NCBI GenBank assembly: GCA_035771175.1
Contig: CM069602.1
Coordinates: 4,964,001-5,028,000, forward strand
Length of the DNA: 64,000 bases
Direction: 5' to 3'
DNA from: Paratinospora sagittata
Lineage: Eukaryota; Streptophyta; Magnoliopsida; Ranunculales; Menispermaceae
The notes beneath the pieces were generated by a model, which was not told the DNA's origin, searched no databases, and saw only the letters and a program-made list of their open reading frames with translations. A program made the position numbers and the translations under genes. This document shows positions 35,601-48,200 of the stretch, piece by piece. Every line of letters starts with the position of its first letter. The first letter of the stretch is position 1.

Positions 35601-38600
35601 CTCATGAATTTCGTGGTATAATACCTTTCCTACATTTTGAAAAAATATAGACCTGTGTATGCCCCTGCAGGACATGAATTCGATATGCTCAAATGGATGT
35701 AGAGTTTCTAAGTGCATGAAAGAGTATTTTATTGACAAAAAGAATTATAAAGGAGTCTTGAACTCCTCTCTTCTTGCCAAATGCTTACACCATAGAATCT
35801 GGGAGGACAGTCCTTACTTGCTGAGACAACTAACTGGCATTGGAATGGTGACTGCAAAGGTTACCTTTTGTTTTCCTGTTTCTAACTTCATATGTTCCAT
35901 TTGCTATTCAAGCCTCTAGTTGATTTCTTGAGATATAAGATTACATAATGGCATGAATTAAATGTTTCTTTATGATTTCTTAGGCTCTTAATTTGGCTGG
36001 AATCAATTCATTTGAGACCTTGGTGGAGGCCGACCCCCGGCAGATAGAGATAGTGACTGGTAGGAAATACCCATTTGGAAACCACATTAAAGAGTCTCTT
36101 TCATCACTTCCTCCAAAGATTGACATGAAGGTTGAGGAGATTGAAAGCCGAAGGCAAGGAAAAGCAAAATTAGTAGTAACATTAGCTCGGTTATCACAGT
36201 CAGCAGCATCAGTTAAGCGACATTGTGCTGATATGGTAAGGTGTTCAATAATATTCAAAACAGTCCATGAAACTCTACATGCATTTTTATTCTTCTAAAT
36301 ACAAATTAATTCCTTTTCCAACATGTTGATGTGCTTATTCACTTTTACAGGTTATTGGTTTAGAAGAAGATAACCTAATCCTGTTTCACGAGAAAATAAG
36401 GTGGTGTTGGCTTATCCTTTGATTCTAAGAATAAAATCTGTATCTTTCTCAGTCTTATATGCTTGTGGGTATGGACATTCCAAATTAAGGGGATGGCCTT
36501 GGATCAGCTGATTTGGCTGATCAAGTCTAGAAATGGCCAGTGACTGTGCTATTCTGGCTCCAGTTGTAGTGGCCATATATTAGAAATTGCTTGACCAAAA
36601 TGCTATAGCTAATAATAAGAGCCACTACTATGTATATCAAGCAAACGAACATTAACACTCCCTCTCACGTTGTAATAGGAAGGAAAAAGATGATTTGTAA
36701 ATGAAAGAAACAAGCAAATGCTTGTGATGAGGTTTGAACATTGAACACAGGAATTCTAGGATAACGAAGCTGGGATACCATATTAGAAACTGCTTGACCT
36801 AAAAATTATAGCTGATAAGTAGAGGCCCAACTATGGATATCAAACAAACAAACATTAACACCATACATGCCGAGCGGAGATTCCTTTGTTTATACTCGTA
36901 ATATGGCATTGTTTCCATTTATGCTTCCTTGTCTCTTATGTGGGAATAACTTTAGTTTGTTTTGGTGCAGCAGAGTGGAAGAATTTTCCAGGTACATGGG
37001 CTAGAATTACTGTATTCCCCTTTTTCATGTTCATATATTCTAACTGAGATTTCATGTGATCTAATCTGACATTCTGGATGATTTCTTACAATATGTGACA
37101 TCTAACCTATGAGAGGGCCCTATTATATTATAATATGCTGTTTCATGTCATATTGATTAAACATACAGATTTCCATATAAATTCCCAGGTTCCATTACCA
37201 ACAAAAACCGAATATGTTTTTCATGTTATATTGATCAAATATACGGATTTTCTCATAAGTTCCCTAGTTCCTTTACCAATAAAAACATTAAACTAATGTT
37301 TTTGAGGAATGTGTCCAACTTAAGGGAGCACAAATCCTGATAAATAGACATTTGTTGTCTCTTAGGCCAATAGCCCAGGATAATAACGAATGCCAAATTT
37401 CTTGTGTTTCCCAATTCTGTTCCTTTATATGCTCAAGTTGCAGACAGATAAGTTGCATATTAATGGAAAGCATGACCATGACAGAAGTCCAATGACTCTA
37501 TTCTCTAAAAACAAAAGACATATAGCTTAGTGACTTCCATTGACATGTTTTGTCTGCAAACACTCTTTCTGGTGCTAATGTGAGCTTCTTCCTTGATTGT
37601 TGGGCCCCAACAGTTTTTTACTGGCTACTTCATTCATTAAATCAAGAGCCATGCTTTTGTGGCAGATCCGTTTAGTACATACCAAGCCCATCAGCACCTG
37701 GAGAGGACCTAGTTATAAAGGAGGATACTTAAGGATGGTGGACCATGAAAAATTGAAGATGTTGATGATGCATAAAGGCCTCTTTCTTACTATGACTACA
37801 TTTCTAGAACTAGGGCCCGGTAAAAAATGATGAAACTCTTTGGGAGTCAAGTAGGAAAACCTCAGAGGTAAATTGAAAATATAAAAGCAACTGAGAATGG
37901 TTTTGATCAAACTGTGTGGTTGGAAATATAAATGCAACTCAGAAGACTATACTATACATGGAAGAATAAGGCGAGCTTCAAGGGAAGAGACTATTCTCTT
38001 GAACTTGGAACAAAAATTTGCAATGAATTATACTTTGGTTAGGGTTTTGGATTTCATTCATAAAACTTAATTTTTTGGTATACACGTGATTGTATTCATA
38101 GGCTACTTCACAAATCTGACATTAACTGAACTCCTAAGCAACCATAATGCATGAAATGCTGTTTATGGCTTGAATTTGGAGATCCAATGTTTAAACTAGA
38201 GCTTTGCTGTTGTCAAACTAGGTTATAACCTTCTTCTTCATGATGCCAAATTATGTATGTGTTGTGTTTGTTGCAGTTTGCTTTCTTTCCATCACTTCTT
38301 CAGTTAGCTTTGTTGCTACATTCTAAACAGGAAATGTTAAAAAAGGATATTCCTACTTTAAACGCTTAATTTTCGACAAATGCTTCTTTTTATCTTTCTT
38401 AAAATTCCGAAGCCAAGAAGAAACTAGAAGGATTTCTAATGGCTTAAGAAGATTATAGCCATGTCAATCCTTCCCATGATCATTAGAAAAGTCTTTTCTA
38501 ACAAAAAAAAAAAAAAAACCCATCTTTTCTTCTCCCTATTTGTGTGTGGCTATAACAAGATCCGTGGTTTTTGTTGCAGCCCATATAGCACAACAGTTCT

Positions 38601-40211
38601 TGTATCAAGTCCTCAACGGGGAAAGCTCACTGTGAAAGCTGATCTGATCTTTGAAGAATACAGTAAATTCCTACTTCTATGAAGTCACTGATCTGCTGGA
38701 TTTCATATTATTGACATTCATAGATTTCAGCAACTTCATGCTGTGGTGTTTATGCAGTTGGTCTTGATCTACATGAAAAGCTTCTGTTGGAAAAGAAGAT
38801 TGATTCAAATATGATTCACAAAAATGGAAACAGAAAATCATCCTTCAGTTATGATCTGCCCGAGGATGTCTATGTGGTAGATGATGATGACCAGAACACT
38901 ATTAAAGCACAGACAGAAGAACCACATAGTTCTGTTACATCTAATAAAGATTTAATGTGAGTTCTTAATGGCCATAACATGCTATTGGATTCTAAAATTC
39001 CTTGATAAATGAAACTTTCCATATTTTAGAATTTTAAGAAATATTTGATATTCCTACTGCAGGCCTAGTTTTGAACTCCTAGATGAGGACATGGATGAAG
39101 GTACTCTGTCCAATCCCATTTATTATTGTTAATGTCATTTACACGTGCTTATACTAATCTTATGCTTACATGTTTAAAGGTATTCCTGCTTTTGAAACTG
39201 AAGACGAAGGACATGAAACTTTATCAGAGAAAACGATTTTTGACCACATTCGTAGAAAATCCAAAGACTATCCACTGTTGGAAACACTAAATGCCATAGA
39301 TAGTCCTGCATCTAACACTTTCATCACACCAAGAAAACGCCCATGTGGAAACCAGATTGAAATTTTGTCAGATGAAACAGAGAGAAAACTAATCCAAAGA
39401 GAGACAATAATTTTATCGGATTCGGAACCAGAAGAGCCAATGAGACATAGTTATGACACTGATCTAGATACAGCTCTGAAATACAATACCATTTCCAGAA
39501 ACTCCGGGAGCTCCAATTCCTTAGAAAAGGACATGAATGAAGGTATTTCCACCCTAGATTTTTTATTATACTTGCCTTCTACATTGGAAATTCACTAATT
39601 TGTCATGCTCATTGCTCAAATTAGAGTGCCCTGTTTCTGGAACTGAAGAAAAGATATTTGAAGCAGTAAACGAAGAAACAATATTTGATCACATACGGAA
39701 AAAATCTAAGAACCTTCCAGCATTCTCCACATTAAATGTGGAAAAGTTTGAGCCCATGATGCTGACAAGGGAGCAATTTCACAAGGAAAACTACACATTT
39801 CAAAATGTTGTTGAAGTATCAGAAGGGAATGGTTCAAATATCCCAAGAAAAACAGGTATGAGTCCCTATTCAGATCCAGGGGAGATGGAAAAACATGTTT
39901 ACGTAACAAATGAATGTGCAGAAGCGAAATGTCATGCATTCCGAAGTGGTCTTAGTGACGAAGCTGAAAAACCATGTCTTTCATCTGGAATGTCTGGCGC
40001 TGCAACTGATGTGGCTGAGTTGAAGGCGCCATCTTCCTATGTTTTATCAGGTAAGGAAGACATCTGCTTCTCTGACAGGGGACAGACTGCCTTGCAGTTG
40101 AAAAGTTCCGGAAATAGATTAAATACGCAATCATGCACAAGGGATGCAATCGGTGAAACCAGGGGAGTAGTGTCTTTCCTTGGGTTTAAGAGTGTCTTTT
40201 CGTTTCTCTAA
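29700..40211 (+). CDS. MER3: MER3 / ROCK-N-ROLLERS meiotic DNA helicase (HFM1 orthologue)
   Basis: DExH-box Ski2/Sec63-type helicase of the ZMM group that processes recombination intermediates into class I crossovers in meiotic nuclei. Twenty-seven exons: 29700-29767, 30426-30609, 31072-31233, 31377-31614, 31702-31738, 32160-32206, 32464-32501, 32703-32724, 32950-33162, 33333-33489, 33593-33644, 34104-34175, 34307-34356, 34588-34705, 34794-34857, 34932-35015, 35165-35290, 35388-35584, 35671-35859, 35984-36235, 36351-36400, 36974-36991, 38580-38662, 38758-38956, 39063-39100, 39180-39542, 39625-40211. Phases agree throughout, giving 1,235 residues, slightly longer than the Arabidopsis protein. 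Motifs: Walker A APTGSGKT (47-54), DEVH (165-168), SAT (208-210), QMCGRAGRP (406-414), Sec63 region, and helix-hairpin-helix LTGIGMVTAK (about 697-706). The C-terminus is acidic with two similar IFDHIRRKSK blocks and ends SVFSFL. It looks fully functional. Confidence 0.95.
32256..32405. repeat. Tandem duplication in MER3 intron 6
   Basis: Two consecutive copies of about 75 bases, each containing GCATTTATAT, GGAGCACAAACT and GATGTGAATTGTAGCAC, lie at about 32256-32332 and 32333-32405. They are intronic and show a few substitutions. Confidence 0.65.
36570..36865. repeat. Direct repeats of a dispersed plant element in MER3 intron 21
   Basis: Two direct copies of about 85 bases (36570-36660 and 36777-36865) share TATTAGAAA, TGCTTGACC, TATAGCT and AACATTAACAC words. 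They flank about 115 bases containing GAGGTTTGAACATTGAACAC. The phrase is common in plant genomes as a dispersed repeat. Confidence 0.5.
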
Positions 40212-40329
40212 TTACTTTTGCTCTAATCTCGGTTAAACAACAGTTCTGTCATTCGTTAGTAAATCACTGTCTCCCGAGGCACTATGTATGTAACATGGAG
40301 CCGAAGTGATCTTTGTATTAGTTAGGTAC

Positions 40330-42160
40330 AAACACTATATGCAAGAGATTTTTCTTCCTAAATCATGCTTTTATAATTGGAGGCAAAATCTCTTTCTGAA
40401 GTAATCACTTCAGCTATTTTTCGAAACTTTGCATTACATTGGTGTATAATACATTTGGTTTTGAGTCAGTGCCCTGTAAAGTGAAATCAGAGATTGAATC
40501 TCTCACTTGTTGGTCATTGGGGTGTTTTTTGCTTAGACAACTAGGGGCTTAAGGGAATAGTTGGGTGAAGCTTACATACCCCCAGTTATCAAAAAGAAAA
40601 TACGTATTTTACATCTATTATTGCAAATAGGAGTGCGAAAATGATTTAAAATGTATATTTAAAAATATACTCAAGTTGACATGATAATATCATGATATAA
40701 AAAAAAAAGAATAAGGAAACATTTACTACAAAGCATACGTTGCATTAACATGGGTATATTTTTGGATTGTAAAAGCATTTTTGTATTGAAAGCATAGTTC
40801 ACATATTAATCACTACTTCGATGAGGGGAATATAAGCTCTTTAATCCTTTTTTTTTTTTTTTCCTTAAAAGCTTTTTAATCCTATTTTGATAGGAGGCTA
40901 AAAGAAAGGGACTAGTTGAAATAGATTAAGTTGTATGATATGCTTAGTATGCAATTACTAAAATCTAATCAACAGAAGGTCTCATTGGTTTCGTGAAGTA
41001 AAACTGATGAGCGCTGGTTAATGTGAAAGTGGGAAAAAAAAAAAGGTTCAAATTAACATCTCCTGCATTTCTTGACATGTCTGAAAGGTGTTACGCGGCG
41101 TTGTGACGTTGCGCGGATAAGGAGACCAAGTTGACGCTGATGATTTGGCGGCTCGCGAGCCTTGGCTTACTACTGGCCTGACGGCTAACATTTGACCTTT
41201 TCTCCTTTCCAAGTTTCATTGGTTCCAAATTTCAATTTCAATTGTTACGATTTAAAATAATAAAATAATAATATAAAATAAAAACTCAATTGTTACATTG
41301 TTTGCAAATTTCCATTTTCCACCATGCCGCAAAAGTTGAAAGTTATAGGACTGGAAGAGCACTTAGACGCTTATGTTATTTATATTATTATTTTACCATA
41401 GTTTATAATAACTTTTTGGACCTAGAGTGACCGACCTGGCCTTCTTTCTAATAAATTAAATCGTACCTTGAGAAAAAAAAAAATAGTACAACACGCAGCA
41501 GCAGGAAAAATAAATAAATTCAGATGCTGTGTAATTTTAACCAAATACCAAAATCTATCTTCTCTCTGTTGGGCCAAATCAATTATTTATCATGGAAGTG
41601 TAATATACGCTCATTTTTGTTATTTAAACAGTTTTATTTCTGAAGATCATTTCATTTATTAATAAATAAATGACATCCACGACCACGACGTATGGGATTG
41701 GGAGCAGTAAGAGATGTGTCAACTTCAGAACTGTTGGGTTAATTTGATCATTGACCACTGGGGTCACCTACAACCCAATCCATGATAGGTCCGCAAAACG
41801 GTTGAAGAACCAGTTACGAATCCTGATGGGATCGATCACCCACTGACACCACCGTATGGTTTTCTGACTGCTTAACAATCAAACTTGTAGCGTAATGCTA
41901 ATGTCGTCTCCTCTGGACCGCAGTCAATCCCATCTTCCTTCGTTCCTTGATTTCTAGATCCCGCTACAACTATGAATACGTTTTGGCTCTCCGCTGCGCC
42001 GTGCGTGTACTTCGTTTCATGTCACCTCACCTCATCATGTCACCTCCACCATCCTCGATGTCTTGTATTGTTAGAGGAATATTGTCTCAATTATTAGTAC
42101 TTGAAAGACCCGCCCATCCCCTGCACTCGAAGACTCGAACTTCCTCTTTTCTTCTTCTTT
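40330..42160. other. Intergenic region between MER3 and the CRK3-like gene
   Basis: No gene is seen. A GC-rich patch with GCG words lies at 41085-41180. W-box cores (TTGAC) occur at about 41131, 41191 and 41751, in the last kilobase upstream of the CRK3-like gene. W-boxes bind WRKY factors and are frequent near CRK genes; functional use here is unproven. Confidence 0.5.
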
Positions 42161-42164
42161 CTAC

Positions 42165-42172
42165 TATAAAAA
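42165..42172 (+). promoter_or_regulatory. Probable TATA box of the CRK3-like gene
   Basis: TATAAAAA, 85 bases upstream of the start codon, preceded by a pyrimidine-rich stretch. Spacing suits transcription beginning near 42195 and a 5' UTR of about 55 bases. Confidence 0.6.
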
Positions 42173-42249
42173 TCTCCTTCTAATCGTGTAGAAATCGCAG
42201 ACTAATATAAATTAAAGATCACCTCTGTTTTCTCCATCTTCTTCCAAAA

Positions 42250-45200
42250 ATGCCTTTCTCAGTACGCTTTCTCTTCTTCATCTTCCTATTCTTCTTATTG
42301 TGTTTAATCGACCCTTCAATTTCCGACCCACGAGCGACGCAGGCAGCGTTAGTATGCACCAACAGGACAGCACCGGCGCCTGATCGGGTCACCTTTGTAG
42401 CCAACTTCTTATCTTCAATGGATTCACTTACGCCTCTAATTGCTTCACAGCGGTTCGCCAGAGTCGTCAACGGTACAGGAAACAACACTGTTTATGCTTT
42501 TGGAGCATGCATGAAGGACCTTTCTCAGAACGATTGCAACCTGTGCTTCGCGCAGTGTAAGACCCTGATTCTCAGGTGCTTGCCATTTCAACGTGGAGTA
42601 AAAGGCGGGCGTAATTACTTGGATGGGTGTTATCTCCGTTACGACGATTATGATTTTATTGATGAAGCTTTGAGTCCCGGAGACACAACTGTTTGTGGGC
42701 AGGCGGGTTTTAGTAATAATTCGAAGGGTTTTAGGGAAAATGCTATTGAGCTTGTGAGGAATTTGAGTTTACAAGCGCCTGATAAGGATGGGTTTTCTGT
42801 GGGGTCTGTGGATCGGTGGGGGACGCCGGTTTATGGGTTGGCGCAGTGCTGGGAGGGTTTGAATCGGAGCGGTTGTGTCCGGTGTTTGGCGAATGCGTCG
42901 TTGGCGGTTCGGTCTTGTCTTCCGAAGAGTGAAGGGAGGGCTTTGAATGCTGGGTGTTATTTGAGGTATTCTCCTCAGAGGTTTTACTATAATTCTACTG
43001 GTGATGGAGCTGGAGGCCGTAGAGGTGAGTTTAGTTTGTTGATTTTTTTTTTTTTTTTTGATGGGTTTTTATGTTTGATAACGAATTCCAACTGGTAATA
43101 AATGTAGTTTTTGCTCTAATTGTTCACTTTGCTTATGGAGATTAGATTTTTTTTACTTTCTTTCTGGTATTGAATCTCTTTAATGTTTCTTATAGTTCTG
43201 TGGCATACGGGAAAGTTTTGATTTTTCTCCTCTTTTTGATGCTATTGATTTCTGTAGGATTGGTTATCATTAGAAATAAAACCTGAATCATTAGGCTCAT
43301 TTGGAATACTTGATTCTCTTTGTAGTTGTGAAGACTCATCATATTTTCTTTATCAAGAAGTATTTTCTGCCATGTGGTTAATGAGAAGAAGGCCTTTTTT
43401 TTATTTGTGAGAGGATTTCTGTTCCAAGTTAAGGTGGTGATCCGCTGGTGAGAGAAGTTACATTTCTCCCTAAATTTTAAGTAGAGAAATGCTTTTACAA
43501 CCTAAAAATTATACCAAAAACCATACCCATGTGATGTGGTGTATGGTGAGTGGAGGGTATTTCCTTTTTCTTTTTTCTCCTTGATGAAGTGGTGATATGA
43601 TATATTGCCACATCAGCTTGGGTATAAATTTGGGTCTTAAGAAATCAGTGGAAGATGAATTCTTAAGAAAAACCTGGGTCTTTGTTCGGTTCATATTCAG
43701 ATTGAATTGTGAAAGAGATATGAAGGATTTTTAACTTAAATTAATGGTTTAAGTTTCACATTATTCTTTGCTTAAATTGACTTTGACTCTGCCAAATTTA
43801 TATTGCTAATTGGACATGAGGAACAAAAAGAACTTCCATCAAATTATTTGTTGGATTGTTGAAGTCTCTAATAAAGTGAAAACTAGCTTTTCTCGAAGTC
43901 ACTAATAAAGCAAAACCTAGCTTTTCTCTTTTAGTCAATTCATGTTGACTCATGTTTAACATTGGTTCCAACAGCAACTTTTGCAATTACGATCCTGCTT
44001 TGCCATGATATCTTTGATTAAAGTGTATAGTTACATTTACAAAGTTGAAATGTGGTTTTTGCTGATAATCCAAAACTAATTCTGTATCTTTTGATGGATG
44101 CTTCCATGTAATGTGGATGATGTAGTGTTCTAAGAAATTGATATTTCTACAAGGGTCTTTAAATAGCAAACAATCTGAGTCCTGTTGACATTGTGTAGAA
44201 GGGGTTCTGAAGATGTTGATGTTTGATTCTTTTGAAGCTCAAATATTAGCAGAATGATGTATAATCTCATGGTCCAAATTCTTAACCCATGTGTGGTCAA
44301 CTGAGTGCAACACATTCTTTTTCATAACAGTATAGTGCATTAGTGCAATAGAATTGAATGTGAGAAAAACATGATTGGATTAGTTCTCTTTGATCGCTAG
44401 AATACCTTTTCTCTGGATCTTAAAGGCTTACTATCATTTTAGAACATCTTAAATGCTCTAATTTCAATTTTACCTTTGATAAGAGAAAACAAATAATTAA
44501 GCTGCAATACCACTTGTAGAGAGGTAGATCCTCTTCTATATCCTATTTTTCTCATTGTCTTGGCTGTAATGTATATTTGTGCTATCAGCTCCACCCCCCC
44601 TCCCCTCCCCTCCCTCCCAACTCCCAACTCCCAACTCCCAACTACAATAGGAATTAAGACCAGAAAACAAATAGACCCTCAAACATATACATTCTTTAGC
44701 AAACCTGGAAGGAAATAAAAGGGAAAAAACCATTTGCTTATACATGAACATGCTAACTTAATGCTGGAAAAATATAAAAATATATTGAATATTATAAGCG
44801 CATTTTAGGTTCGCTGAATTTGCTATCAAGTTTTAAATTGAAATTGGGATATAAAAAAATTGCTCAATTTTCTTTCTGCTACTTTTTGTCTTCATTTTAT
44901 ATTGTTATTCTTAAATCTTAATGATGCTCAAAATTTTCCATATGTGGATTTTCTAATGGTGTTTAAGTCATTTCATGGGAAATTGAACTACTGAACATCT
45001 TATCACTAAACTCATGTAAACATGCATGATTGCTGAGGAAAAAACTCTTGACAACTTTTACTGGTGAATAGGACGCCGTCACTTGGTTGTTATTCTTGCT
45101 GTAGTTTCATCAGTTGTGGCAGTTCTGATGAGTATTGCAGCTTGTGTTTTCTTTGGGAGAAGGAAACTTGCGAAGAGGAGGGAAGGTAACAAATGATAAT

Positions 45201-48200
45201 TTATTTCATAATTATTTCTATTTGTGTCATTTGGGTGTCATCTTCTATTAATATTCCCATTGATAGTTAATGCACCCCTCTTTCTAATCAGCATCTTATG
45301 GTCTTTATTATATGTGTTGAATTGACTTTAATTGATTCTCTCATTTTTTCTCCAATTTGGGCCACTCTTAGTATCTCCCAAGTCCCAAATTGATTCATTT
45401 CTATTTTTGTTTCATTATTTTACTACATAATCATTTTAACATTCACTTTTTTTTCATTATACTATTTATGGACTTCTTGTTTCATTATAATTTGACATCG
45501 TGATCTGTAAAGCATGACCAGCCTTATAGTTGTCTTATAAAATTTCTTTTTCTTGAACGAGATATATTGATCATGTAATTTTCAATTACTTTTCCACTTA
45601 AGATAACACACTTTAATTCTATAATTAACATCATTTCCTATTTCTCTCTTCTTAGTGTCTCTTGACTTATAATCTTCATTGTTTCACTGCATGGAGTTTT
45701 GTGTCTATCAAATCACGTTTCATTATTCAATTTTAGTCATTCTATTTCTAAAGCCTCAAGGTTCAAAAGCATCTCTCCAAACTTCTAATTTAACATTAGT
45801 TCATGATTTGTTTTCATCAATTGACACCATATAAACAGCAAATTACGCACACCATTGAATATCTTCATGAATAAGTTTAGTCAAACATAGTGCAAGAAGC
45901 TATGAGCTGGAGACTAATCTTTGACATAAATTTATTGTGATTGAAAACTCATTAGTTTCTCATACTGCTACATTTTCTATGGTTATTGCTCTATTAGTCT
46001 ATTGTATCTATCCTTTATTTTATAAGTGTAATTATTTTATTTGTAACTCTTTCTTTTCAAACCCATCGCACTGTGTCTCTGGACGCTCTAAGGTAGGCCT
46101 TTTCTAAATCAATAAATTCATATAAAGGCGTTTCTCTCTTTATATGCCTATCTGTTAGTCTCTTCAATAAATAAATGGTTTTCATGGTTGATCTCTCTAG
46201 GATAAATAAAAAAACAATTGACCCCATATTATAAATCTATTACATGGGTTGAAATTTAAATCTTTTCCTTTGCAATGATGCTTGTTTTAGAGAGGAAGCG
46301 GTTTGGTGTTCTGCTAGCTACTGTAAGAAAATCTGATCGCAATTTCAAATACGAAACTCTTGAGAAGGCCACAAATTACTTTCACAACTCCAATAAGCTT
46401 GGTCAAGGAGGATCTGGTTCTGTATATAAGGTAACTATGTGTAACATTTCTTTTCCATTGAACTAAACATTTTTTTTTGGGGGTTTATAATTTTGGTAAG
46501 GTGTATTTCATCATGTCAAATAGGGTATTTTGCCAGATGGGAGACCTGTTGCTGTAAAGCGCCTCTTCTTTACTACAAGACAGTGGGTGGATCAGTTCTT
46601 TAATGAAGTTAATTTGATCAGCGAAGTCCATCACAAAAATCTTGTCAAGCTGTTGGGCTGCAGCATTACCGGTCCTGAAAGTCTGCTTGTTTATGAATAT
46701 ATGCCAAATCGAAGTCTTCATGATCACCTTTCTGGTAACTTCCCTTAGCTGAATTTGATCATATGACTTAAATTAGTTGGTTTCTGGATACTTTAATATA
46801 TGATTCCAATGTAGATAAAAATAGCAATCTGCTAAGCTGGGAAGTGAGATTCAATATCATTTTGGGGACCGCAGAGGGCCTAGCCTATCTTCACGAGGAA
46901 TCAAAATTGAGGATTATACACAGAGATATTAAGCTGAGTAATATATTGCTTGATGAGAACTTCTTGCCGAAGATTGCTGATTTTGGGCTTGTGAGGCTCT
47001 TTCCAGAAGATAAGTCTCACATTAGTACTGTCATAGCAGGAACACTGTAAGATTCGGAATATTCTTGCTTGCATTTGTCTTTTGTTTTTTTTTTTAAAGT
47101 TTTTGTTTATCTTTTTTCTTTTGCCGTGCTTAAATGAGAGCTGAAGTAGAAAAGTTTGTCATTATAGAATGCATGCTTAATGTTTCCTGCATTATGACCA
47201 TAAGCTCTATTTTTAACCTTGGTATAATTCTGACTAGAGGAAATCAAGGTGGTAAGTAGCGGACACTTAATCATGCTGGAAAAATCACTGTTGTTGTGTT
47301 CAGTTCGGAGATGTCCACCAATATACATCAAGTGATCCTGGTCATTTGATGTCTTCTCCATATTCAGGCAATCAAATTTGACGGTCTAGAGAGATTTCGG
47401 CGCATTTGGTGGTTAGTAGAGAAAATTTGGCATTGGAGAGTGCTTGGGTAGAACACATCAATATATATAGTCTGGCATATCAGTTTAATATTATTCAAAA
47501 TCATGTGTGATTTTGTTTTCCAAATTTTTTCTTGAAGTTAAAACTGACAAAGTGATCTTACATTTTTCAGAGGTTACATGGCTCCTGAGTATGTTATTAG
47601 TGGCAAATTGACTGAGAAAGCAGATGTTTATAGTTTTGGTGTTCTTCTTTTTGAAGTCATCTGTGGAAAAAGAAACAATTCCTTCACCCAGGATTCAATT
47701 TCAATGCTTCAGATGGTAACTTTTCTACTTGGGACGACTCTATAGATACTTGTCACTTATTTCATACATAAAGGTGCTTCTTTTGATCATCCAACATTTT
47801 ATGTTATGTTTTTTCCTTATTTTCCCTCAATTGTCCTACTCATTACAGCATTTAATGCCCCATTTAATACCCAACTTTAAAGTTGACGACTCATGTTAAA
47901 GTGAGTGACGTTTTAGGCTTAAATAGACGTGTTCCGATCCAGCTTCTAACGTGACAACTATTCAATATGATAACGATGCAATTTAAAGATACTGTATCTC
48001 TTTCTATCCTATTTAGTTTTTTCTCTTCTTCTTCCTTCTCTCACGAATGTTATCCTATCTGTCTCTCTCATCTCTACATTTTATTTTTCTTGGTGTTGCA
48101 ACTCTACCTCAACGATCCATTTGTTAATGGGGGCAATGACTCTTCTATCACCTTGTGCTCTTCCTTGGCTTTTGAAATTTGGAAATTGCTTTTTTTTTTT

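Noticed and set aside
37288..37937. Short frames in MER3 intron 22 on both strands
   Set aside because: No similarity to a known family, no coding bias, and they fall inside a well-supported intron.
39706..40149. Minus-strand frames opposite the last MER3 exon
   Set aside because: Shadows of the coding exon in other frames.
42219..42488. Minus-strand frame opposite the CRK3-like start
   Set aside because: Antisense shadow of the signal peptide and DUF26 codons.
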